Below, in pieces: positions 1 through 10,953 of a stretch of DNA of 64,000 bases (position 1 is the first letter of the stretch; each line of letters starts with the position of its first letter). Under the pieces are notes generated by a model, which saw only the letters and a program-made list of their open reading frames with translations, did no database searches and was not told where the DNA came from. The translations under genes were made by a program, and so were the position numbers. The DNA is from Akebia trifoliata. Taxonomy: Eukaryota; Streptophyta; Magnoliopsida; Ranunculales; Lardizabalaceae. The stretch lies in the NCBI GenBank assembly GCA_017979445.1, contig CM030706.1:23205884-23269883 (forward strand), given 5' to 3'.

Positions 1-261
1 AAAAGGTTTGCCACTATTGATTCTAGACGATCACTTTCCTATATAAATAAAGAGTAAAGAATCCAAACCATGACCAATCAAATCTAAAACACAGCTAGAA
101 CTAGTTTTTCTAAGGGGAAAATAGGTTATTCAAACTCACCTTCTGAGAATAAAAATGTTAGAGAGAGGTTAAGGATGTTTCAACTTTCATTGAAACATAC
201 TTTCTTATATATATATAATTGATATACAGAATAGCCAAAGAGGAACATGTATAGAACCAAA
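1..261. repeat. Left copy of a 260-bp dispersed duplication
   Basis: This segment matches 13634-13892 at most positions, from the shared start near 'tttgccacta' to the shared end 'tatagaaccaaa'. It may extend left of the window. It has no coding potential. At its right edge a CACTA-like terminus begins, whereas the other copy continues into unrelated DNA. Confidence 0.85.
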
Positions 262-1080
262 CACTACACAAAATATGGCTATCTTAAATGGTTTTGAACT
301 GTTCTAATATTAGTATAAAACGGCTTTAGGACCATTCCTTATCGAGGCATCACAAATGAATTGGAAGGGTTTAAGGCCATTTTAAATTTTGGAGTCTGGA
401 ACGGCTTAAACCCATTCCAAATGTATCATAATTAAAACGACCATAAGCCGTTTCATATGTATATGAACTGTAACAATTTAAGAACCGTTACAAATTTTAA
501 ATTAGGGAAGGAAAAAAAAAACCCATTATGATAACAAGGCATCCATAAGGTGATTCATCAAAATATTTATAGAACACAAAATATTAAAAATCATCTGAAA
601 AAAATGAGTATTTCAATAAATTTTCTACTTTACAAATATTGATATTTATTATAAAATAAGATCACCAACGGTTAAAAATTGAAAAATCAAATGAACTCTG
701 AACCATAACATTTGAACACAGCTGAAATCAACTTGTCCACCAGCTGAAACCATCTTCTCTATCCCCTCCTCACACACTTCTTCACCAGTGACATTGATGC
801 AATACGTGAAAATTGGAAAATTTGACAGAAAAAATTGATGGGCAAAGGCCCACAAATTTTAGAAACTGAACTTTGACAATCTAAGACTGTCAAAATTCTT
901 GATGTTTCCAGATTTGACAACTTAAAGGTATCAAATTTCTCCCATCCTTCATAAATTTGACAGTTTCGACCTGTCAAAAAAAATTTTGACAATGAAAAAT
1001 TCGACCCCTAGATCCATTGAATTTTATGAAATTTGATGGTCCAATGTCATCAAATTTGGGCTTTTTTCACATTGTGATGT
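262..1080 (+). mobile_element. CACTA-like transposon terminus with subterminal repeats
   Basis: The sequence begins CACTACACAAAA directly after 'aaa'. It is followed by many short direct and inverted copies of a motif resembling 'acggctttaggaccattcc' (262-520), then by a second set of TTTGACA/TGTCAAA motifs (640-1075). A CACTA start followed by dense subterminal repeats is the signature of CACTA (En/Spm) ends. No transposase and no matching TAGTG end with a shared 3-bp duplication was found, so this could be one end of a degraded element or chance similarity. Confidence 0.4.
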
Positions 1081-1706
1081 AACTCCTCTTCAATCGTTTT
1101 TTACACTCCAAGACAATTCAATCTCTCAATTTGATTGAGATTGTCGTCTTATCGAGAATTTCTAATGTTGCTTTGATGATTTTGGCCTTTCGAAGGATGG
1201 TAACCATGTCAGAATCCATTCAGTCACAATCCCCGTGAGACTTTTGTGTTGTGAGTCAATTTGGTCTCTTCATTTAGATCTTGAAGATCAAGTAGTTGGT
1301 GAGTGATTTCTTCCATCTCATTCAATAGTGCCAACCTCATCGAAGATTAATTGGCCTAAGTTTTGTTCATCGGTGAGACCAAGTTGCCCCATCTCGAAGT
1401 CAGGCCAAGTTTCAACATCCTTCAGGACTATCTTTAGTTCCACATAACTCTAAAATGATTGTCATAAGAACGTTCTTCACAATAAAGAACCATAAACATA
1501 TCAAGATCAAGATCTCAGAATCCATTTATTTCCATTAATAAGCAAGCTTGTGAGATAAAAACACTAGCTTCCACAAACCATATATAAAGTGTGTTGACAT
1601 GTGTTTGATACCCATGGATACGAAAAGGAATCTGATGCAGCAAGTCCTTGTTACATAGATGATAAGTTAACTCACAGAAAATCAACATAATCTGAAACTT
1701 CGAAAT
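1081..1706. other. AT-rich intergenic DNA, no gene seen
   Basis: Only short open frames without recognisable domains. No RNA gene or clear element boundary was seen. Confidence 0.6.
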
Positions 1707-1868
1707 CCATCAAAAGTGATTACTAATTATTGGTAAAAAAAATCGATGATCCACATTCTAAATCACTTTTGATGGGGTTAGAAGGTTCAGATTGGGCTAT
1801 TTTTTGTGAGGATGATCTTATCATCATAGAGATCATCTTCACAACAAATCAGCTCAATCCGAATAGTA
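1707..1868. repeat. Diverged MITE relic with inverted repeats
   Basis: A perfect 15-bp inverted repeat (ccatcaaaagtgatt at 1707-1721 and its complement at 1761-1775) is followed by a palindromic core at about 1790-1861. That core ('ttgtgaggatgatctt...gagatcatcttcacaa') closely resembles the core of the MITE at 44587-44965. I read it as a diverged or truncated member of the same family. Confidence 0.5.
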
Positions 1869-3221
1869 CTATGTATTTTAGAGTGATAGCCACAATCCCC
1901 AGTGTTATCTAGTTAAGAATTAATAAACAAGCCAAGCATTATTTGTCAATAAAGTAAGCACGATACTAAAAATTTTGAAGAAACAAAAGAAAAAATAAGG
2001 TGGAACACGTTCACATCAAAGAAAACACAAAAACCCAACAAACCTAAATAGAAAAAAATTTAGAAAAAAACTTAGAGATGGGTACCTCTGATTCTGAAGT
2101 AGTAATAATATATTTGAGTTTTGAGCAATAATCTGAAATAGTAATATAAGGGGAACACATTCACATAAGAGAAAACACGTACATATTTCATATAAAGACA
2201 TTTCAACAATTTTTCAGTCTAAGGATTTCTGAAATAAGTGGATTTCCTAGTAAATTACAATCTAAGACAAAAATTGAAGGAAAAATATATCTGATTGGTG
2301 CAACTACCATGTGCACCAATGCCATCTACATACATAGATAGAACACCATAGAAAATTTTCAAATTTTTAGCAATGAAAAAACATATAATAAGATGCCAAT
2401 ATAAATTACTCATATATAAGGCTACTTAATTCATATAAATACTTAAAGTTGGATCAAAACAGTGAATAGAGAGCTAGTTGATTGTGAGAATGATATAAGA
2501 AACAAAATGATGATAAAAATAATGCATTGCAATCATGGCACAACTCCAATAAGTTCTTTGGTACCAAGTTCCAACTGTGTTTGGCTAAGATCAAATAAGT
2601 TTTATTTCAAGGCCATGGCAAAGCGAGGTAATTTACACACTAAAATATAAATCCAAGCATGGTAGGAAAATGAGTTAAACTTGAAAAAATTGAATCTAGA
2701 GTGTAGAATTCTCATTCTTTCTACCAAAAATAAAAATAGCAATAACAACAACATGACAACAACAATGACAAAGTCTTGTTCCAAAGATTTGGGGTTTGCT
2801 AAAGAAATCTTGTTAAGTTTTCATTCCTCCTATAACCGTCATGTATAAAAACACACTTCACTAAAATTGTTTAAGAGAGATTATTTTCATCATGCCATCA
2901 ATGATGTAATAAAATTTCCACAAAATTTTATTGCAGAATTAAAATCGGTGAAGGACGCAAATGTTTAAAAAAGATGTCATTAGTTTTCTGACGACAAATT
3001 CAAGTTTAAATGACCAGATTTGCCAAAAATGGTAGAAACTTGATTTAATACTATAGCTTAAGTAAATGAATATAAAGAATTCATAGATACCTGGACATTA
3101 TTTTTAGAAGTCGACGAGTGGAAAGCTTTACATATTCTTCTTCTACCACAGTCATGCATCACAAAAGCGGTAATGCAGAAATTCAAACTCAAGCTTCAAT
3201 TATAAAACCCTAAACAGAAAA
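1869..3221. other. AT-rich intergenic DNA, no gene seen
   Basis: Short ORFs of about 60 codons only, none with a recognisable domain. Confidence 0.6.
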
Positions 3222-3812
3222 TGTAATGGCACGGTGTGGTCGAAATCCGATGGACGGCTCTCCAATTGATCCCGAGGTCCCCCTACTCACAAAGGCCTAG
3301 TACCTGCCACAGACACTCTGACGCTCAAGTTAGATAAATAGAAGAACAGTAATTAGAACTGGTTAGCCCTCGATCCTTCTTCCTTTTATCAATAGTGCTA
3401 TATGTGTTATTTAACCCCCCCCCCCACACACACACACCCCTCTTTGTAGGGTTTCCCCCTTTGTAGGCTGCAATATAGGCTATAATCATGGGATCTCTAT
3501 TGATTTGAGGGGTTGTTTACCTAATCAGGATATCCTAGACTGATCAAACTTATCTATAATGATTACATCCGGGGTTTTTAGAACTGATGTGCACGCAACA
3601 GCATTGCGGTTTTCTCGAGGCCTTACCTGCCCTGCCTGGCAGGGAGGTCATGCTCAGTGCTATGCTGTCCTGTTAGCCAGACTAGGGAGGTCTCTGTTCT
3701 GACCTGCTTTGCTTGCTGGACAGCGTCTTGTTAACTGGTCTATGTTAGGTACCCCCTAGCCGACCTGGACACGTGTATGACTAAAATTGATGCGTAATTA
3801 TTTCCCTTTACA
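3222..3812 (-). repeat. 3' LTR of the decayed Tat element
   Basis: It matches 10951-11140 plus 12483-12861. The right end reads 'ccctttaca', giving a TG start on the element strand, directly beside a polypurine tract. It includes a C-run followed by a CA microsatellite at about 3414-3436. The left end is placed at 'tgtaatgg' by comparison with the other copy and is uncertain by about 15 bp. Confidence 0.75.
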
Positions 3813-3829
3813 ACTACCCCCTCTCGAGG
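3813..3829 (-). other. Polypurine tract of the decayed Tat element
   Basis: On the minus strand the 17 bases next to the LTR read as a purine-rich run (cctcgagagggggtagt). This is where plus-strand DNA synthesis is primed. Confidence 0.6.
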
Positions 3830-4314
3830 AGGTGTAAAACCTTTTTGTTTCCTCGAGACATAATGTTGTTATTTTACTGGTTATTCAAGCCCTTCATAAT
3901 TGCACTTGTTGTTTCCAAATCGACGCATTAAATGTAACATCGTTTCAAATCTCTACTAACGGCTCAGATGAATTCCTCATCATCTGTAAACGCCCACGTG
4001 TCCCTTAGCCTCCTTACACTGCCCCCAATCTACAACGCTTCGACTGGACTCAAGCTGTCCTCTCAAGCGTATGTGTTCCTGTGCCTTTCCCTATAATAGG
4101 GAACTTAGTACATTTTTTGTCTGCTATCGTGCTAAAACTCTGTATACCTATTTCTGCACTTTTATGTGAAGACTCTATCTCATTCTCTCATTCTTCTTTG
4201 CCACAATAGTTACCTCTCCGCTTCGAGGTAATCTCTTCCTTTCTCTATATGTCTATTTTCTTTTCTACACTTGGCTTTCTCATGGTTATCACTGAATCCC
4301 AACTCTAACGAAGT

Positions 4315-4797
4315 TTGTACATTCCTGCTTCAGTACATCTCCGAATTGGCAGTGACTTTGATACCCCCGATGATTGTCGGGTGGGGGAAATCTCTGTCTA
4401 TACCGGCCAAATTAAGACTGGTCTTAGTTTTCTTCTCTCTACCATCCTGAAAGAAGTGTTGAGTAAAATAAACTGGTCCCCGGGACAAATGTCAAGGAAC
4501 TTATACCGTCTAGTGAAGGCTATGGAGAAAATGGGCGTTACCCCCAACGACTTCCTTTCCCTGTACAACTTGAAGGTGATTCCCAGTCAGCCAAGATTTT
4601 TCTCACTGTCCTCTAAGAGTGTGGCAATGGCTCTAAACCCCTCTCTCCCAAGTTCTAATAAAAGGTGGCATAAAAGCCCCTTCTTCCTTTTCGGAGATTG
4701 GGAATTTTCTCTTGGCACCCCCTCTAAGGGATTCAGAGTCCCCCATGACTTCCAGGGTAATGTTTTCTTGGCGCTGCTAACTCACATTCTGCTCTGA
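4315..4797 (+). pseudogene. Antisense ORF, 'putative gypsy-type transposon' domain fragment
   Basis: A 160-codon open frame runs opposite to pol, between integrase and the 3' LTR. Residues about 20-80 carry the pattern 'VGEISVYTGQIKTGLSFLL...LSKINWSPGQMSRNLYRLV'. This resembles the plant 'putative gypsy type transposon' domain (Pfam Transposase_28 type) found in antisense ORFs of Tat-lineage elements. The frame closes near 4797 and the downstream coiled-coil part is in other frames, so the original ORF is broken. Its role in the element is unknown. The family link is from memory of the motif, not a search. Confidence 0.55.
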
Positions 4798-6099
4798 ACT
4801 TTAGCCATCCACTACCTGCTTTTTCTGACGGTTCTTCTTATTATTTTCACAGACTCTTCTAATTTGGCGGCTGCGGAAGCTAGAAAGATACTACGCAGAG
4901 CATCCGAAGGCCGGAGGCTAGAGCTAATGGAATTCTGAACCAGAACTACTGAGAAGGAGGTTGTGGATGATCTACTAGGTGTCATTCGTCAACCACCTTC
5001 ACGACGAGTTTCACCTGGTCGGGCTGGTCGGACTAAAGAGAGTTGTGATCCACCTTCATCAATTCCATTACGATGGTATTCCAATAATTTGGCTCCCCCC
5101 CTCCAACATACTGGGCCCAGCTCGTACTTCTAAGGTTCTACCCAAGTCCTTTGAAGTCATGAACATCGACCTCTCGGAATTCCCTCTTTCTACTACCACC
5201 AGAGCTGGTCTGCCACCTATCCCAACTAAGGTGCAGAGGAAAAAGAGAAGCTACACTTCCCATGGCACCAGCCTGTCTGGTGAGGTCGTACCATCTGGGG
5301 AGCCTGTTGTCCTTACTCTTGTCTTTGCTTTTGCTTCTCTTGCGATCACTATCGAAGGGCATTTTGCCTTTGCTCCATCCTTTGCCTCAGCTCCAACTAC
5401 AGCTACTGTTACTAGTTTGTTGCTGTTTCTATAGGCGTTTTCGAGGAAACTTAGGCGGAGGTTGGGCAGAGTTTTGCATCGCCAGGGAGGATAGCCCTAT
5501 TCTTCCTTTTCTACCTTGAAAAAGACGTCGGCTGGACAAGAAAAATATGAGGAGCCCTTCCCCCCTTGAGAGATCTGAGGATGAAGGCCCCCCACTGCGC
5601 AAGACCCCTTTGGAAGAGGCTGCCTTTGCTTAGATGGGTCGTGGGGCCTATTTTCGAGACGGGAACGACGGCAACCTCTTTTGCCCCCCCTACTATGTCC
5701 ACAATAAAGGCTACGGCATTAAGGACCCCATAATCGTTACTTCCCTATTCTTCTAGTCCATTTTTCCTATGGATTGGGACGTTGCTCATCGGGCTAATGC
5801 TGACCTAGGCTTCTGTCGTTTTGTCCACGGCCTTCATCAGGTAACTTCTGCTCTTATTGTCCTATTCAACTATTTTTTGATATCCCTGTGCTAGCAATCT
5901 GTTCTTTCTTCGTAGGCGTATACGAAACCATAGCCTTCCAGAAGTGGCGTGAGACTGAAAACTGGGTTATCCTGGCTAGAGAGTAGGATGAGAAAATAAC
6001 TATGCTCCAGGCTAAACTGGTCTCCTCTAACAAATTTTCCTAAGAGGCTAGGGAGGAGATGGAGGTTAACCTAGTCCGATTCTCCTAAGCAACTTAAAC
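4798..6099 (+). pseudogene. Broken middle part of the antisense ORF
   Basis: Open only in short stretches, for example 4979-5434, with a Pro/Ser/Thr-rich composition and no recognisable domain. By position it links the N-terminal domain at 4315-4797 with the coiled coil at 6100. Stops and frameshifts interrupt it throughout. Confidence 0.35.
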
Positions 6100-6688
6100 T
6101 TGGAGGCATCCAATAAGAGGTTGACAGATCTCCACGGACTCATGCAACTAGAGCTGGCCAGTTACAAGGAGAGGGTACAACGAAAAGATGCAGAATTAGC
6201 AGAACTCCAAGATAAAGTTCGGCAGCAAGAGCTAGAACTAACCTCCCTGAGAATAAGTATTGATTCAATCAGGGCTGCTCAGGCTAAAAAAGATGAGGCT
6301 GAAACAAAGAAGCTACTGGGGCAGCTACAGGCCCGATATTCTCAACTGATGGAGGAGTCTTTTGCGAAGGCTTATCATGAAGGCTTCAAGGCTGCTCGAC
6401 TCCAATACGAGGATGAAAAAGAGGATATGGATGGTGAGGTGAACCTGGATGATGCTCCCGAAGTATCCTCTACCCGGGATACTCTTGGATTTGGCACTTT
6501 GGGCGCATTCCTCCCTTCAACTAGATGAGGTAGGGAATCCCGTTGATATGCTTACTCGAGCCCTTGGGGATCTTATGGAGGTTGGTGGTATCTTAGACTT
6601 GAATTTCGCTCAAGCAGTGGGTTCATCAACTCAGCTTGTTGATCCACCCCCTGTCCAACCATCCATCCCTATTATCGCCAAGGATTAA
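6100..6688 (+). pseudogene. Coiled-coil C-terminal part of the antisense ORF
   Basis: Codons from 6100 to 6528 encode a charged heptad-rich stretch (pattern ELAELQDKVRQQELELTSLR) predicted to form a coiled coil. It is followed by an acidic patch and then by a shifted frame (6449-6688) rich in Pro, Ile and Val. In Tat-type elements the antisense protein commonly ends in a coiled coil, which supports the link with 4315-4797. Nothing indicates that it is expressed. Confidence 0.5.
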
Positions 6689-7169
6689 GACAGAACCGCT
6701 GATAACCCTAGCACTGCTAATGAAGCAGATCCTTCTGCTACTCCTGTTTCCATTACTCAACCTTCCAGTGAAGCATAATTTATTCTCTATTGTTGTACTT
6801 GTGCTTTTTGCACTTAACCCTTCCTCTAGGATTTTTTTGTACTTACTCCTTAACTATTAATGAAAAAATTTCTTTTTACACGCACTGCTGCTTCTACAAT
6901 CTCTTTCTACTGACTATACTGCTTGCATATGCGTTGGTTAGAACAATCCCTATGCATACTGAAAGTGCTAACTATTCAGATACTTGCGTGCTACTAACTG
7001 CTCTACACGCTTCTCACTACTCAATCATACTTTTTGCTCGAACATTTATACTGCTAACTATTTTTTGCACGATGTTAACTACTCAATCATACCTTCTTTC
7101 TATTTTACTTCCCCCCATGTTCTAAGTAAAGTAGGTGCCACTTTTGGTAGAACCTTGTAAAGGGCTCTT
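6689..7169. other. Element noncoding DNA, no gene seen
   Basis: Pyrimidine-rich on the plus strand. The open frames here have low complexity and no domain. Confidence 0.5.
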
Positions 7170-7830
7170 GAGCTATTACCCTCAATGAAAGCTCTGACTC
7201 TAGTTACGTGTAACATCGTCTGGGTTGAGCTACCCGTGCAAACGATAACCTGAGCCATTGTCCCTAAAAAGGGCTCTGACTTTGCTCATACTCTAAACAC
7301 AATTCGAACTGCATTAACTGTGCCATTGGCTGCTTGAGTCACTGCTCTTAAAGAAGGCTCTGATTCTGCCCTAGTCTCAACTATAACACAATCTACATTG
7401 AAATCGACTGTTTAAACAACATTCTGAGTCACTATCCTTGAAGAAGGCTCTGACTCTTCTCATACTCTGCATTACAACACTATCTGAGCTGTATTGATTG
7501 TGCAATTAGCTATCTAAGTCATTGTCCTTGAAGAAGGCTCTAACTCTGCTCATATTCTGAACACATTTCGAACTACATTAACTATGCCATTGGATGCCTG
7601 AGTCACTACCCTTAAGAAGGCTCTGACTCTGCCCTACTCACAATCTACACTGACCTGACTGCTTAAACGGCATTCTGAGTTACTGTCCATGAAGAAGGCT
7701 TTAACTCTTCTCATATTCTGCACTACAACACAATCTGAGTTGTACTGACTGTGCAATCGGCTATCTGAGTCACTATCCTTAAAGAAGGCTCTGACCCTTT
7801 CTCAACTTTAGCTATAATCACTCAACTATC
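7170..7830. repeat. Tandem repeat with about 88-bp units and a three-unit higher order
   Basis: The motif 'aagaaggctctgactct' recurs near 7177, 7267, 7356, 7440, 7531, 7613, 7692 and 7780. The text after it cycles through three variants, so units three apart are most alike (about 260 bp higher-order period). Confidence 0.75.
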
Positions 7831-7859
7831 TTTTTTGACTAGTGAACTCGTGGTAAAGT

Positions 7860-8275
7860 AGGACCCCGACCAGCCATCTTACTCTGCCAACGAGGGTAGA
7901 GAAGACCCACGTAGGTCCGAATGCTGGTTGAATCCACACAGCTATTGTTACTCATTTTAGAGCTGAGCCCTGACCAAAAATCTCACTCGGCCAATGAAGG
8001 CCGAAGAGACCCACATAAGCTCAAATCCTGACTTGATTTCACTGAAATCTACTTGTAACTCATGACAAAGAAAGACCCCGACCAGCCATCTTACTCTGCC
8101 AATGAGAGCAGAGAAGACCCACGTAGGTCTAGATCCTGGTTGGATCCACACGGCTATTATTACTCGTATCAGAGTTTGGCCCCGACCAAACATCTCATTC
8201 CACCAATGAAGGCAGAGGAGACCCACGTAGGTCTGAGTACCGATTGGACTCCTATCTTCAGTATAGTCCTGCAAA
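7860..8275. repeat. Four-copy tandem repeat of about 106 bp
   Basis: Units beginning with variants of 'accccgaccagcc' start near 7863, 7967, 8075 and 8182. Each carries 'agacccacgtaggtc' or a close variant. First and third copies are most alike, as are second and fourth. The two frames that stay open across it (about 105 and 72 codons) are a consequence of the repeat. Confidence 0.75.
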
Positions 8276-8419
8276 CATAGCTAAAAGGTAAAAATATAGC
8301 ATAGTATTTATTCATAATATCTCTTTAAGTTACATGCATTCCAAGGTGTGGGTAATTCCTGACCATTGATAATGAGTAAGTAATATACTCCCTTTTGGCC
8401 CACTTTTGCCACCCTGTAG

Positions 8420-9480
8420 GGTCATTCCCAATTTGCTCCTAACTTGCCACTATTCGGCTCTTCCGTATTATGAAATACTCGCCTCAATACTAGATCACTT
8501 TCGTGAAACTGGCGAGGGCGAACCCTCTTACGAAAGTAATTCTACAACTTCTTGTGGTAATTTTCTAGTCTGACTAATGTTGCGTCTCATTTTTCTTCCA
8601 ATATGTCCAATTCTACAATAGCTATGGGTTATTTCTCCCAGACTGTACTATCTTCGTTCTCATCATAGGAAAGCTATTCTCTATAGGGATAACTGCTTCT
8701 ACCCCGTAAGTCATGGCAAATTGGGACATTCCCATGGACGTTCTGACAGTTGTTCTGTAAGCCCACAAGACCTCGTGCAATACTGAAGTCCACCTGCCCT
8801 TAGCTTCTCCTAATTTTTTCTTTAAAATGTCTAGCAGCACCTTGTTTGTGGCTTTAGCTTACCTATTACCCTGGGGGTATTGGGGTGTAGAGAACACTTG
8901 CTTTATCCCACACTCACTGTAAAATTCTTTTATCTACTCTCCTGTAAACTGCCTTCCATTGTCAGAAACTATGGTGCGAGGCAAACCAAATCTGCAAATA
9001 ATATTTTCCTAGAGGAACTTTTGGACTTCCTACTGCCGGATCCTGGCCAAAAGGAGTGCTTCTACCCACTTAATGAAGTAATCGGTTGCCATTAGCAAGA
9101 AAGTAAGATTTCCTGAAGCCCTGGGCAATGGGCCTACTAAGTCAATCCCCACTAAGTGAATAGCCAAAGGCTGATTAAGGAGTGAAGCTGCACTACTGGT
9201 TGCTTGATTATTTTCCCGTGCCTCTGGCAACTATCATAATGCTTGACGTATAAAGTTGCATCTTCTTGCAAGTAGGGCCAAAAGTACCCTTGGGTGAGCA
9301 CCTTATGCGCTAGAGTTCTCCCCCCTGAATGGTTCCCACAGTCATCCTCATGGATCTTTCTTAGCACTTCTTCTCCTTCTACTAGAGTCAAGTAGTGTAA
9401 GAGCGGCCCTCTTACAAATTTTCTGTACAAAGTCCCATCTAGAATCGTGTACCTTTCTACTATATTCTTGACTCACCTGG
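8420..9480 (-). pseudogene. Integrase remnant of the decayed Tat element
   Basis: Three frames together cover the integrase. First comes the HHCC zinc-binding region (9430-9152: histidines in 'IHEDDCGNHSGG', but only one of the two usual cysteines remains in 'KHYDSCQRHG'). Next is the catalytic core start with 'GIDLVGPLP' (9230-9030) and a 'VSDNGRQFTGE' stretch near 8940. Last is the C-terminal part with 'VLWAYRTTVRTS' (8840-8622). Frameshifts separate them and the second zinc cysteine is replaced by Tyr, so the enzyme is dead. Integrase would insert the cDNA copy into host DNA. Confidence 0.8.
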
Positions 9481-9677
9481 CTTCCCGTAGGCTAAGATCG
9501 GGCTTATCTACCCTCGATCCGCTTCATTTGCCACTAAACTAGGCAACCCAAACTCGTCTATGAAAAGATACTCCTAGTAGCTCCCTCTTATTTTGCCCAG
9601 CCAACATTGACGCGAGATAGGTCAGGGCATCTACATGCCTGTTATCAGCTCTTAGTATATGCTCAACCTTGATTTTC

Positions 9678-10330
9678 TCAAGATAGAGCTGCATCCGAGG
9701 ATTTTTGGACCTCGAATGTTCCCTTAATATGGTTGACGATCAGTTGCGAGTCACTATAAATAATGGCCTCTGCCACCCCCAGTCTTGCCAAGGATTCAAG
9801 GCCGAGTAGCATTGCCTCGTACTCTGCCTCATTATTTGAGGCCTTGAATCCTAGGGTCACCGCCTTCTCTATCCTCGCTCGACCTGGTATGATCAGTACT
9901 ACTCCAATTCTTGACCCCTCGAAGTTGGATGAACCATCCATGTAGGCTTTCCACCTTAATCAGTTTGGTCGCTCTTGCTCGTCCTCTACCTGCTGCAACT
10001 CGTCTATCAATAATTTAGCTTTATCTTCCACTGGGAAATTTGCCAAGAAGTCGACTACTATCTCTACTTTCCCCATAACCGTCTTTAGAGGGAATTCTAT
10101 GATGACTTGCACTCGATGTGCTTGGAAGTACGATCGCAAGCGCATTACCGTATAGACCAGCGCTAACCTCACCTTTTCAAGCCTCGTGTAATGCATTTCT
10201 GCATCCGTGAATGTCTTACTCAGGAAATAAATGGGTTGTTCTCCTATTGTCCCTATCCTAACCAAGACTGAACGGAGTGCATGTTTCGAAGTGGCCAAAT
10301 ACACTCATAGCTCTTCTCCTACCTTCGACT
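9678..10330 (-). pseudogene. Dual RNase H region of the decayed Tat element
   Basis: The frame at 10304-9960 holds the RT-associated RNase H (pattern 'QPIYFLSKTFTDAEMHYTRLEK'-like). The frame at 9941-9678 holds a second RNase H with 'MDGSSN', 'NNEAEYEAMLLG' and 'SDSQLIVNHI', the acidic-residue blocks of the extra RNase H that characterises Tat-lineage Ty3/gypsy elements. The two frames are separated by a stop. RNase H degrades the RNA strand during reverse transcription. Confidence 0.8.
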
Positions 10331-10541
10331 TGGAGAGTGTGGGTGGCTTACTAAGGTACTCCTTCAACTCGGCAAAACGCTCGCTTACATTCTTCCGACG
10401 ACTCAAATTGAGAGTTCTTCCGCAATAGCTGGTACAAGGGCCTGTATTTATCAAAGGATCTGGCTATGAAGCAATTTAATGTGGCTATTTTCCCTGCCAA
10501 TTTCTAGACTTGCTTTTGGGTCTTTGGAGATGGCATCTCTA

Positions 10542-10953
10542 TTAATGCTCTAATCTGATCTGGGTTAGCCTCAATTCCCTCCTTGTAACCAGATACCCCA
10601 ATGACTTTCTTGAGGTAAGCGCGAAGGTGCATTTTTCTAGGTTAAGCTTCATTCCCACTTTCCTTACCTTGGAGAAGACTTCTTCTAGATCACTGATATG
10701 GTCTTCCTTCCTCTTACTTTTGACCAACAAATCATCTATATACACCTCTACTATTTTGCCTAATAGATCTCTGAATAATTCTATCACTAACCTCTGATAG
10801 GTAGCCCCCGCATTCTTCAGTTCAAAGGGCATCACCTTATAACAATAGAGCCCTTGCTCTGTAATGAATGTCGTTTTCTCCTGATCTTCTAAGTTGAGTT
10901 GTATCTGGTTATAACTAGAGTAATCGTCCATGAAAGACAGTCTCTCATGGTGT
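10542..10953 (-). pseudogene. Reverse transcriptase fragment
   Basis: It encodes the palm region from 'LSFMDDYSSYNQ' through 'GLYCYKVMPFELKNAGATYQR' to the catalytic 'VYIDDLLVKS' (YIDD instead of the more common YVDD). The upstream fingers region is absent and the frame runs into LTR sequence at about 10951-10955. This marks the edge of a large internal deletion that removed gag, protease and the start of pol. Confidence 0.85.

Noticed and set aside
6790..7125. 111-codon hydrophobic ORF resembling a membrane protein
   Set aside because: It lies in pyrimidine-rich noncoding DNA of the Tat element; the hydrophobicity follows from base composition.
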